Source: a virus. Taken from it: a stretch of DNA of 64,000 nucleotides. Both the position numbers and the translations under genes were made by a program. The stretch is from IMG/VR virus record IMGVR_UViG_3300025759_000063, positions 48,202 to 112,201 of that record, one strand, 5' to 3'. Positions 42,179 to 52,300 of the stretch are shown piece by piece (position 1 is the stretch's first letter; the number at the start of each line of letters is the position of its first letter). The notes under the pieces are model-generated. The model was not told where the DNA came from, ran no database searches, and saw only the letters and a program-made list of their open reading frames with translations.

Positions 42179-45100
42179 TTATACTATTTGTTTTCCAGAT
42201 ACTTGTACATCTATTGTTGATGTTTGATCTACCTGAACATTTAATATATCATTAAGATTTAACCTCTTAGGGCTGCTATCTATTATTTCAACACTACCAT
42301 ATTTTGGTATTATTAGATTGTCTACTATTCTTATAGTACTTACTCCATTTGCAATACTTAAACTTATTGGATATGCGCCAGTATCTGTACGATTGGTAAG
42401 TCTTATAGATTGTATCACACTGGGATAAGTTGAAGATGTATAAATTCCAATTGGATCAGTAACTCCAATTCCAACAGTACCAAATCCAACGCCAAAATAC
42501 TCCGTGCTTGTCTTTTCTTGGTATGATACGTGTACCTCAACTACACTATCAGCACCATTTCTATCATAATCCAAACCTCTCATTGCAATTTGGTCTGAAG
42601 GATTTAATATTTGAGGCTGAATCAGAAGATCTATTCCAGTACCTGTAGGAATTGGTACGCTGTATGCAAAGTAAGATCTTTCTCCACCATTAAAATCAAA
42701 GGAACCAGTTACATTAACTTCAGTATTTCCTGCAGCAACATTTGCTGCATGTATTGAATATACTATGTATTGTTTTCCTGCTGTAGAAGGGAAGGTTATT
42801 ATTGAACCACCAATTCCAGTTAAAACTGCGGAAAAACTGCTTGTAATTCCTGTATTAAATTGATAAGAATCTACAGATTCTGCGGAAACTCCAGTTAGAT
42901 TTGAACCGTCACCATAATAAGTAACAACACCAGAAGTTGCAGTGATGATACCCGATGAAATTTGAACTGTTCCTAATGTAGAAACCCCAGAAATTTTAAT
43001 ATCACCAATGACATCTAGTTTTGATTGTGGATTTGTCGTTCCAATACCGACATTCTCAGTGCTTCCAAAAGGTGCTAACTGAATAGTTCCATCAGCATTT
43101 ACATCAATACTTGGAATACCAGAAACATCATTGACTGAGAAGATAGAACCTGATGTGAGATTATTGGTAACAGAGAACAGTTGACCAGCAGATCCCTGAA
43201 CATCAATTGCAGTAGTTCCAGTTCCAACATCAATTGTCAGTTTTGCTGTTGGAGTTGTTGTTCCAATGGAAAGTGAATCACGAACAGTTGCTGTTCCATT
43301 TACGTCAAGTGTTTGAGTTGGAATTGTGGTTCCGATACCAACTTTTCCATCAGAGATTATTCTAGCCCTTTCTGTTCCATTTGTCGCAAATGCAATTCCA
43401 TCATCAGACGCTCTAAAAATTCCAGTATTTTGATCTAACTTAAATGAAATTGATGGACTTGACTCAGTACCATCAGCAAATAATACATTATTGTTAAAGG
43501 TTGATATTCCAGTTACTGTTACACCTTGACCTACGATTAAAGTATCTTTAACGTCAACATTATTGTTAAAGGTTGATATTCCAGTTACAGTAACACCTTG
43601 ACCTACGATTAAAGTATCTTTAACGTCAACATTATTGTTAAAGGTTGATATTCCAGTTACTGTTACACCTTGACCAACTGTTAAGGTGTTATTAATGTTG
43701 ACATTATCATTAAAGGTTGATATTCCAGTTACAGTAACACCTTGACCTACGATTAAAGTATCTTTAACGTCAACATTATTGTTAAAGGTTGATATTCCAG
43801 TTACTGTTAATCCACTTCCAACAATTAAAGTATCTTTAACGTCAACATTATTGTTAAAGGTTGATATTCCAGTTACAGTAACACCTTGACCAACAGTTAA
43901 AGTGTCTCTAATATCTAAATTTGCACCTACATCAACATTAGAATTGAACGTAGAAATACCAGTTATAGTAACTCCTTGACCAACTGTTAAAGTGTTTTGG
44001 ATATCTACGGATGCATCAATATCCAAATTAGATGCAAAGGTAGAAACACCTGTTACTGTTAATCCACCACCAACAGTTAAAGTGTCTCTAATATCTACAT
44101 TTGCATTTATATCAACATTAGAATTAAAAGTAGAAATACCAGTTACGGTAACACCTTGACCAACTGTTAAAGTCTCTTGGATATCTACATTTGCATTTAT
44201 ATCCAAATTAGATGCAAAGGTAGAAACACCTGTTACTGTTAATCCACCACCAACTACTAAACTATCTTGTATATCTACATTTGCATTTATATCAACATTG
44301 GAATTGAATGTAGAGATACCTGTTACAGTAACTCCTTGACCAACAGTTAAAGTGTTTTGGATATCTACATTTGCATTTATATCAACATTATCATTAAAAG
44401 TAGAAATACCTGTTACAGTAACTCCTTGACCAACAGTTAAAGTGTTTTGGATATCTAAATTGGCATCAACATCAACAAAATCTTGGAAAGTTGTGATTCC
44501 AGTTTTTGTGTCATTTTCGTCGGACCTTAAAAACTGAGTAGAATCTACACCATCTAATGATGATGCATCTCCTGCCGACATAGAGGTAGTATCTGCCCAG
44601 GTTGCTCCAGCACCAGTTGAAACTAAAACTTGACTTGCTTGTCCTGGTTTATTTAATGCATCATAAAATTCCCCACGAATTCTGATACTTCCAGCAATAT
44701 CAAGAAGTGCTGTCGGATTAGTGGTTCCAATACCAACAGATTGAGTTGCAATTCCAGTTACACGAAGTCTTTCTTGTCCGCCAGTTTCGATGGTAAATGT
44801 GTCATCACTTGGAAATCTGATTGCAGTGTCAGTATCTCCGGTATGAACAATCTTATCTGCAACAGAAACTTCACCAGAAACGCTGAGTGTTGTGAGAGTT
44901 CCAAGACCCGTCAGTGAAGAAGCAGTTACACCAGAACCTAATGTTGTTGCAGAAAGGACTTCTGTATTGTTAATCTTATAAACTTTACCAGATTCTAAAT
45001 CTAAACTTTGAGAAAGAGTTCCAAGACCCGTCAGTGAAGAAGCAGTTACACCAGAACCTAATGTTGTTGCAGAAAGGACTTCTGTATTGTTAATCTTATA

Positions 45101-46015
45101 AACTTTACCAGACTCAATATCTAAGTCTTCAATAAGAGTTCCTAATGATGTAAGAGAAGAATTAGTAACTCCTGATCCTAATGTTGTAGAAGATAAAACT
45201 TCGGTATTGTTAATCTTATAAACTTTACCAGACTCAATATCTAAGTCTTCAATAAGAGTTCCTAATGATGTAAGAGAAGAATTAGTAACTCCTGATCCTA
45301 ATGTTGTTGCAGAAAGGACTTCTGTCTGATCGATTTGATATGCTTTGCCAGATGCTACGTTAAGATTTTCACTAGATTTTAATGAAGGATTTGTTCCTCC
45401 ATTATATTCGTAAAGGAAAGTATTATCTGGTCCTATTTTGATACCTGCACCATCGGCAAGCATATCGGATGTCGCCGTAGAGGCAATACCGACAATAAAG
45501 TCTGCAAGCTCAATTGTGGTAGAATTGATTATAGTTTCTGTTCCATCAACATATAAGTCACCCTTAATTCTAACTACGCCACTAGTAGTTCCAACACCAA
45601 CAGGCATTGGGTCAATAATTAAATTTGCAGGACCTTGAATAGTCGCAGTATCTGATGTTCCATTGAAAATAGATACACCAACCCCTGTGGTTTCAAATTT
45701 CTTAGATCCATCATTATAAAGTTCTACACTTCCACCATCATTAAATTTACCAATTGGATTTCCGTTTAAAGAACTAGAAATATTGACATCGTTACTAAAT
45801 GTAGAAACACCAGATACCCTCAGAGTCCCATTTACATCAAAATCCGATTTTGGAGAAGTTGTTCCAATTCCTATACTGTTTCCAATATAAAGATTTTGGG
45901 AAATCGTAGCATTTCCTGCAACATCCAAAGACTCCTTGGGATCTGCTGTTCCAATACCAATTCGTTGATCTTTTAAGATAAAGTCGTCAGAAAATACTAT
46001 GCGATTTTTCGCCAT
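42179..46015 (-). CDS. Long repeat-containing fibre protein (1278 aa)
   Basis: N-terminus MAKNRIVFSDDFILKDQR, then beta-repeats of the IGIGT...LDV.G type; four SGKVYKINNTEVLSATTLGSG units; 13 or so repeats with NTLTVGQGVTVTGISTFN of 24 or 30 residues; and a C-terminal beta-sandwich ending IDVQVSGKQIV. This is the design of trimeric phage fibre shafts. Probably a long tail fibre or baseplate-attached fibre of the cyanophage. A CTAAATA variant promoter lies 26 nt upstream. Confidence 0.8.
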   Translation of the reverse strand: MAKNRIVFSDDFILKDQRIGIGTADPKESLDVAGNATISQNLYIGNSIGIGTTSPKSDFDVNGTLRVSGVSTFSNDVNISSSLNGNPIGKFNDGGSVELYNDGSKKFETTGVGVSIFNGTSDTATIQGPANLIIDPMPVGVGTTSGVVRIKGDLYVDGTETIINSTTIELADFIVGIASTATSDMLADGAGIKIGPDNTFLYEYNGGTNPSLKSSENLNVASGKAYQIDQTEVLSATTLGSGVTNSSLTSLGTLIEDLDIESGKVYKINNTEVLSSTTLGSGVTNSSLTSLGTLIEDLDIESGKVYKINNTEVLSATTLGSGVTASSLTGLGTLSQSLDLESGKVYKINNTEVLSATTLGSGVTASSLTGLGTLTTLSVSGEVSVADKIVHTGDTDTAIRFPSDDTFTIETGGQERLRVTGIATQSVGIGTTNPTALLDIAGSIRIRGEFYDALNKPGQASQVLVSTGAGATWADTTSMSAGDASSLDGVDSTQFLRSDENDTKTGITTFQDFVDVDANLDIQNTLTVGQGVTVTGISTFNDNVDINANVDIQNTLTVGQGVTVTGISTFNSNVDINANVDIQDSLVVGGGLTVTGVSTFASNLDINANVDIQETLTVGQGVTVTGISTFNSNVDINANVDIRDTLTVGGGLTVTGVSTFASNLDIDASVDIQNTLTVGQGVTITGISTFNSNVDVGANLDIRDTLTVGQGVTVTGISTFNNNVDVKDTLIVGSGLTVTGISTFNNNVDVKDTLIVGQGVTVTGISTFNDNVNINNTLTVGQGVTVTGISTFNNNVDVKDTLIVGQGVTVTGISTFNNNVDVKDTLIVGQGVTVTGISTFNNNVLFADGTESSPSISFKLDQNTGIFRASDDGIAFATNGTERARIISDGKVGIGTTIPTQTLDVNGTATVRDSLSIGTTTPTAKLTIDVGTGTTAIDVQGSAGQLFSVTNNLTSGSIFSVNDVSGIPSIDVNADGTIQLAPFGSTENVGIGTTNPQSKLDVIGDIKISGVSTLGTVQISSGIITATSGVVTYYGDGSNLTGVSAESVDSYQFNTGITSSFSAVLTGIGGSIITFPSTAGKQYIVYSIHAANVAAGNTEVNVTGSFDFNGGERSYFAYSVPIPTGTGIDLLIQPQILNPSDQIAMRGLDYDRNGADSVVEVHVSYQEKTSTEYFGVGFGTVGIGVTDPIGIYTSSTYPSVIQSIRLTNRTDTGAYPISLSIANGVSTIRIVDNLIIPKYGSVEIIDSSPKRLNLNDILNVQVDQTSTIDVQVSGKQIV
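43490..44480 (-). repeat. 72/90-bp tandem repeats in the fibre gene
   Basis: Repeats with 72-bp period (e.g. CCAGTTAC at 43509 and 43581), passing into 90-bp units further on (30 aa with DINANVDIQ). DNA identity is high, so slippage or recombination could change fibre length. Confidence 0.85.
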
Positions 46016-46040
46016 TTTTAATTCTACCCTTCTATAATAG

Positions 46041-46047
46041 TATTTAG
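46041..46047 (-). promoter_or_regulatory. Late-promoter variant CTAAATA
   Basis: 26 nt before the ATG of the 1278-aa fibre gene. Confidence 0.55.
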
Positions 46048-46083
46048 ATTGTTATTTTTTGCAAATTGGTATTGATAAAATTA

Positions 46084-48963
46084 TTATACTCTTGTTGGGA
46101 ATTTATTATAAACTAATGTATTATTTGCATAATTTGGTGTCACATTCAATCTTACATTTATTCCACTTAAATCAGCACTATATTCTACAAGATTTTCGGT
46201 ATCAGAAATTCCAGCATATTCTACGATAGAAACGCTGGTGGTTGCAGAACCAACCGATTGTAAAAGTAATATATCAGAAATTTGGAAACTCTCCACCAAA
46301 TTAGAAACAGTAAAACTAAATCCTGTTCCAACAACTTCACTAAACGATGAATAAAGATTATTATTGTTTACTGATAGAACTTCTCCAATTTGGAATCCAG
46401 ATCCCTGTTTCTGTATGTCTACATTTGTAACTATCCCATCAATGTAAACATTTGGATTTGCAGAAACATCATAACCTAATGTTACATAATCAGTTCCTGC
46501 AAAGTCCTTAGTAATTCTAAATGTATTGTTATCAATAGGATCAATATAATAATATGTTGTTCCTCCATATCCAGGACCAGGAAGAATATCATACTGAGAA
46601 TCATATCCAAGAACAGGAGTTAATACTGCTTCTGTAAATGGAGAAATTGTGGGACTATCTGTGGTTATTCCTGGAACTTCTGTATATCCCAATCCAGTAG
46701 TTGCCCTTACAGAATAAATTCCCAATCCAACTGTTGAAAATCCAACTGGTTGAACTAATCCAGGAGAATCAATAGAAACTGTTACTGGAATATCAGCAGA
46801 TGTATATCCATATCCTGGATTTGTTAAATTAATTCCAGTCAAAACAATATCATCAACTTGAGCAGTAGCATTAGTTCCTCCCCCACCACTTAAACTCACA
46901 CCTGGTTTTGATGTTTGGAAACCTGCTCCGGGTGAAATTACGTCAATGTTAGAAACAATCAGTTCCGTAATAGTGATAGCAGCACCAACTCCAGTTCCAT
47001 TAACTACTATTGTTGGTGGAGTTGTGTATCCAGTTCCGGGATTTATCACATTAACAGACAGAATTGTTCCACCTATAGATATAGATCCAACTGAAATGAG
47101 TGCATCATTCCCTATTCCATTTACACCATTGACAGTAAGTGTTACGGTATTATCATAACCTGATCCTCCTGTAATTAATATATTTGTATCAGATAATCCA
47201 AGACCAACTGAAACAACTGGGGATTCTGTTGGAGTTTGATTGTAAGATACTGTTGGTGGGGAAGTATAAGCAGATCCTACGCCAGTAATTGTGAATGTCG
47301 ATATGCCAAATCCAACAATTCCTTCTGCGGTTACTCCTGATCCTACTGGAGTATCGAAAGTTACTGTTGGAATGGTGTTTGTAGATATCCCTGAGGAATT
47401 AAGAATTACGTTAGTAACCTTCATGGAAACTTCTGTAACTAATGCAGTAGATCCAATTCCAACTCCAAGAACTGGATTGCCCGATATAATTGGGGAATCA
47501 ATAATTATATTTGGGATACTTGTGAATCCTGCTCCAGAATTTGCTACTTGTATCTCAGTTATTCTAGATTCTTCATAAGTATTTGGATTAAGGGTAGTAT
47601 CAAATGCCACAAGAGTTGCTGTAGGTATTCCTGCAATACTATCAGTAGTGGTAAAAATGCCACCAGTTAGTGTAGTGGAAGAAATTTGAGTTGATACTTT
47701 TGGACTTACAGTTATATTTGCTGTTGCTTGTTCTCCGGTTAATCCAGAAATTAGAGAAACATTTTGATAAGTTCCTGGAGAATAATTGGAACCTGATGTT
47801 AATCCGGAAATACTATAATTTGATAATCTTCCGGTTGTTGTAGTTTGTACTGAATATCTTGCACTTCTAAACTGACCACTGTCAAAAGAATCTAAAACTG
47901 CTGTTGAAGTTGAAGTTGTAGTCAAAATTCCAGGGAATGATGACATCACATCAACAATAATCTCCTCAGCTCTTATTGTTCCATTTACATCAAGAGCATA
48001 TTGTGGATTTGTTCCAATTCCAAGTTTTACTTTATCTGGATTGTAAATAAGAGAGTCTGAATCAACAAATAATTGAGAATATGAATTTGTATTTGATGAA
48101 AATCCTATGTAGAATGATCTATCTTCGGAAGATTCGGTAGTTTTTAAGGAATCTGATTTTTCCGCCGGAACTGCACTTGCAAGTGCAGCCCACTCTGGTG
48201 GTCTTCCATCTCCCTTTGAAATTAAAACATCATTATCATTTCCGGGTCTTCCTCTTCCATCATATACTAAACTAGACAGTCCTACAGGATTTGAAAATTC
48301 GAATGAATATTTGGGGGTTTGAGTTCCAATTCCAATATTTCCATTATAAGTTTTTAATACTGTTGCACCAGATCCAATGTTTAAATCAAGTGTATGTATA
48401 GTCGTAAATCCTACTTCACCATAAACATCCAGAATTTTTGTAGGAATAGTGGATCCAATACCTACTTTTCCATTTCTATATACAAATCCAGATGCACCAT
48501 CTTCCTTTCCAGTTGATGGGTTATTATATGCAACTTCATAAGCATCACCGATTCCTTGAACGTCGGTAATTTGAATTCTTACTGTTGCTACACCAGTTTG
48601 ATCTTCAAAATTTGGACCAACAAAGTCTACAGTAACTCCAGTTCCTACAAAATTAAATTTGTTGAAACTATTTGCAATTCCGACTTGAACGCTATTATTA
48701 AAAACTGTAAATGATCCGGGAGTTGTTCCAGGTGGTACAAGTGAGGTTGATGGAATCCAGTATCTTTCTCCAGTTTGTCCCCCAACATTAATAAGAACAT
48801 ATTGACTTCCTGGAGGAAATGGTTTTGCTCCAGTAGAAGATGGTCCAATTATGGGATCTCCTAAATCGGGTTCGGCCTGATCTAAACCCAAAAATTCGTA
48901 ACGATCAGAAGTAATTCCTGATTGTGGAGTCTTCTTAACTCTTCCGGATAGTAGTCTTGCCAT
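46084..48963 (-). CDS. Structural virion protein (959 aa)
   Basis: N-terminus MARLLSGRVKKTPQSGITSD; residues ~50-150 a beta domain (YVLINVGGQTGERYWIPS). Then IGIGT..LDV-type repeats and a long run of IGI/Pro-Gly beta-repeats (GVGIGST, 'NPGTGYTTPPTI', 'NPGYGYTSADI') like those in cyanophage tail or fibre proteins, ending in an ISDILLLQS/SADLSG sandwich. No catalytic motif. Belongs to the fibre operon (4 nt after the preceding gene). Confidence 0.75.
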   Translation of the reverse strand: MARLLSGRVKKTPQSGITSDRYEFLGLDQAEPDLGDPIIGPSSTGAKPFPPGSQYVLINVGGQTGERYWIPSTSLVPPGTTPGSFTVFNNSVQVGIANSFNKFNFVGTGVTVDFVGPNFEDQTGVATVRIQITDVQGIGDAYEVAYNNPSTGKEDGASGFVYRNGKVGIGSTIPTKILDVYGEVGFTTIHTLDLNIGSGATVLKTYNGNIGIGTQTPKYSFEFSNPVGLSSLVYDGRGRPGNDNDVLISKGDGRPPEWAALASAVPAEKSDSLKTTESSEDRSFYIGFSSNTNSYSQLFVDSDSLIYNPDKVKLGIGTNPQYALDVNGTIRAEEIIVDVMSSFPGILTTTSTSTAVLDSFDSGQFRSARYSVQTTTTGRLSNYSISGLTSGSNYSPGTYQNVSLISGLTGEQATANITVSPKVSTQISSTTLTGGIFTTTDSIAGIPTATLVAFDTTLNPNTYEESRITEIQVANSGAGFTSIPNIIIDSPIISGNPVLGVGIGSTALVTEVSMKVTNVILNSSGISTNTIPTVTFDTPVGSGVTAEGIVGFGISTFTITGVGSAYTSPPTVSYNQTPTESPVVSVGLGLSDTNILITGGSGYDNTVTLTVNGVNGIGNDALISVGSISIGGTILSVNVINPGTGYTTPPTIVVNGTGVGAAITITELIVSNIDVISPGAGFQTSKPGVSLSGGGGTNATAQVDDIVLTGINLTNPGYGYTSADIPVTVSIDSPGLVQPVGFSTVGLGIYSVRATTGLGYTEVPGITTDSPTISPFTEAVLTPVLGYDSQYDILPGPGYGGTTYYYIDPIDNNTFRITKDFAGTDYVTLGYDVSANPNVYIDGIVTNVDIQKQGSGFQIGEVLSVNNNNLYSSFSEVVGTGFSFTVSNLVESFQISDILLLQSVGSATTSVSIVEYAGISDTENLVEYSADLSGINVRLNVTPNYANNTLVYNKFPTRV

Positions 48964-48967
48964 TTAC

Positions 48968-49318
48968 TTATTGTTTTGCGGTTTCAAGAATGCTTAATAC
49001 AATATTTAATTCATTATTGGCGCTTGCCTGGACTTTAATCACATCATTTGTTTCAAGCGCCAATCTTCCGTCTGGAACTAAATTTATACTATCATTTGGG
49101 GGGACAAATGAATTATTTGCAAATTTGTAGTCTGCTGGAATTTCTCCAGGACGAGAATGAATTGCTGTAATTTGAGAAGTTGTGTCTGATGTAAGGTTAG
49201 TAACCTGAGCCAAAATAACAATTGCAGCAACTCCAACAGGACAAGTATAAATTCCAACAGAACTTGTTGTTAGTTCTTTTCTGATTGTTTTAAAACTATT
49301 AAGTGCTACTGCTGCCAT
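48968..49318 (-). CDS. Small structural beta protein (116 aa)
   Basis: 116 residues: MAAVALNSFKTIRKELTTSS, VGIYTCPVGVAAIVILAQV, DSINLVPDGRLALETNDVIK and NIVLSILETAKQ. This is a single immunoglobulin- or jelly-roll-like domain with the 'YTAP.G..A.V....V.N' style of small virion capping proteins. One base separates it from the preceding giant gene. Probably a fibre or baseplate accessory. Confidence 0.75.
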   Translation of the reverse strand: MAAVALNSFKTIRKELTTSSVGIYTCPVGVAAIVILAQVTNLTSDTTSQITAIHSRPGEIPADYKFANNSFVPPNDSINLVPDGRLALETNDVIKVQASANNELNIVLSILETAKQ

Positions 49319-49319
49319 T

Positions 49320-52300
49320 TTAGTTACCTAATGCGATGATAAGTGGGGTTACGGTGTTTAACAAACTTTGACTAAATGATCTTCCAGAAATAGTTCCGGT
49401 TAATTGATTTACGACTACTCCATCACCAATTTTGAAATTACCTGCCTGATCGGTTGAAGTATATACAACTTCACCACCATTTAATTTAACAACTTCATTT
49501 TCTGGAACAACAACGCCACCAAGAGCAGGTTTTGCAGTATTAATATTATTTCCAGAACCAACCCATTCAAAGGAATGAGACGAAGTGATTTGGAGACTCA
49601 ATCTAGTAAAATAGACTGTGGTTCCAGTACTTACTGTATTATTTAGATTATTATTTAAAACTATCGTAGAATTTCCTTCGGATGGTAAAGAAGCACTTTC
49701 AATTGTGTAATAAATTGGATACAGTTTTAATCTTGCTGTTGCAGTTGTTCCTGCACCAGGAGAAGCAATTGATATTTGAGGAAGATCACTTAATCTATAT
49801 TGAGATCCACTGCTAAGAATATCAATACTAGAAACTCTTCCAAATTGATCTATATTTGAAGATGCTTCTGCTCTAATTCCATTTGGTCCAGTTGGAAAAT
49901 CAATTGCAACTCGGGGGGGTTGGGTATACCCAAAACCAGAATCAAGAATTTCTATACTTTCTACTTCATAAAAAAGTTCGCCAAAATAAATTGCTTGACC
50001 ATCATAAGGTCTCAAATTACCAACTCCAGAAACCTCAACAATTGATTGCTCTAATACTGCTTCTGTTCTTGCAACTCCCGTGTAGTGATAAATTGATTTT
50101 GTAGTTTCATCTCCAACACCATCAGAAACGAGTCCAAAAGTTCCAAAGGAAGAGTTGGAGTTTGTAATGTCGCATTGACCACCTGATGCAGTAAAGATTG
50201 CAGTCTGATCACAGATCGTAAATATAGAAACTAATTGTGAGTATGCTCCATTGGTAATTGAAACTCCAATACCACCTTGATTATATTGAGTGTAAGAGTC
50301 AACACTCATGGTTCCTGTAACACCAATGTCATCAAGTTTTCCTGGTTCTGCATCAAATCCATCAACTTTCATTCCAATTGATTTTGGAATAAAGTTTGTG
50401 CAGTTTCTAATATAAGGACCTTGTGTGATAGGACCAACACCAGGAGAATAAGGTGGGAACACAACTCCACCACCTTCATATGTGTGAGGAATTGTAGAAA
50501 CACCAGTGTTTACTACAAATGTAGTTCCAGATCCAATAACCTCATTGACTCTAAACTCAAATCCAAGATTACCAGTTGGATATAATGTTGTTGTTCCTGC
50601 ACCACTTGTGCATGAGAATTCTAAGTTTTGAAGTTTTACAAATTGACCGACTTTTACAATTGCTCCTGGAGCAGTTACTGTTGTAATCCCAGTTACATTA
50701 TCGTAAGAAGCAGTAGTAATTCCTATTGCACGATCTACGACAAAACCACCACCAACATAATTATGGGAAATTGTAGAAACTCCAGTATTGACTGTAAATG
50801 ATTGATCTGTTCCAACTCCAGTAACATCAAAAAGATATCCATATTTTCCTGAAGGGAATTTTTGAGTTCCTATACCTCCACCAGAATCGCACTCAAATGA
50901 TAGATTTCTAATTTCTACAATATCTCCAACTTTTACATTTAGATTTGGTGCAGTTATTCTTGTTTCTCCAGTTAGATTATCATAGGTTGCTGTGGTAACA
51001 CCAACTAATGTAGTATATCCAATTCCAGCATTTCCTGGATAAGTTGTTCTAATTCCAGAATTTGCTCCCAAAGCAAGAATGGTTGTAACAACTCCAACAC
51101 AAGATTTCAGTGCAGAAACAACATTGGCACATCCATTTACTGCATGATTAAATCCGGTGTCTGGATCTGGTTGTATTGCAATATCTTTAACTTGCGTAAA
51201 CTCATTTTGGAAGTTTACATATTTCTGAACTGTTCCGCTAGGACCATTATAAGTATGTGGAAGTGTTGATTGCCCTACAATTACACTGAAAGTGTTTGTA
51301 TCAATAACAGATTCTACATTAAATATATTTCCAAATTTACCACTAGGATATGTTACAATTCCTGGACCTGATGGACAAGTAAATTCCAATCCAGAAACTT
51401 TAACAGCATCTTTTTCTGATAATCCATGACCATTTGCAGTAATTGTAACAATTCCAGTTACATTATCATAAAGTGCTCCTGTAACCGCAGAAGCAACTCC
51501 TACTGACAGACCTCCCCATGTCGAATTATTAATAACTGCTCTTGCAACTTCAAAAGAATAATCAAGAGTTGAAATGGTTTGATCAACTTCTCCTGGATTT
51601 TTGAGAATTTGTGGTATCAAATTAAAGTCTGCATCAAAATAAGACTTGCCAGCACCTACACAACTAGAATTACCACCTCTGGTAATGTCATGAATTACGC
51701 ACTTCCAAATATCCTTAACGTCATCGGCACAGTCTGCACTCTCTAATGTAACGCCAAATCTAATGCTAGGAAGACCACTTGTATTTCCTGCTCCAATTGC
51801 AGAAGTGACAATTCCGACCAGTTGCTGTATTGTTGTACCTACTGCAACACAACCACCTGGAACTGCAATGACCGAAGGATTAAATGTTTGAGTAACAGAA
51901 CCAACGCCAGACTGATATGAAATTGGAGGTGCTACATTATCAATAACCGATTTTGCAATTCCTGCTGCATAATCTAAGGTAGAAATAGTTGCTGTTGATA
52001 CTCCTGGACCTGTAATGTGAACAAGAGCACCAGAATCATTAAAGTATGAAAGCGCTGCCCCAACTGACTTACGGTTGCTATTTGCCTTTAAGTCATAAGA
52101 AACTGAACGGAAAATATCTCTAACATCATCAGCACAATCCGCCGTTGTTCCGGGTCCAGGGACAACAAAGTTTAATCCTGTTGGTGAAGTCAAGAATCCA
52201 ACTGCTTCTGCTGCAATATAATCAATATTAGAATCAATCAGTCTTGCAGCATCTTGTTCTCTGTGATTTCCAGCAAAACCACTAAATCCACTTGTTAAGA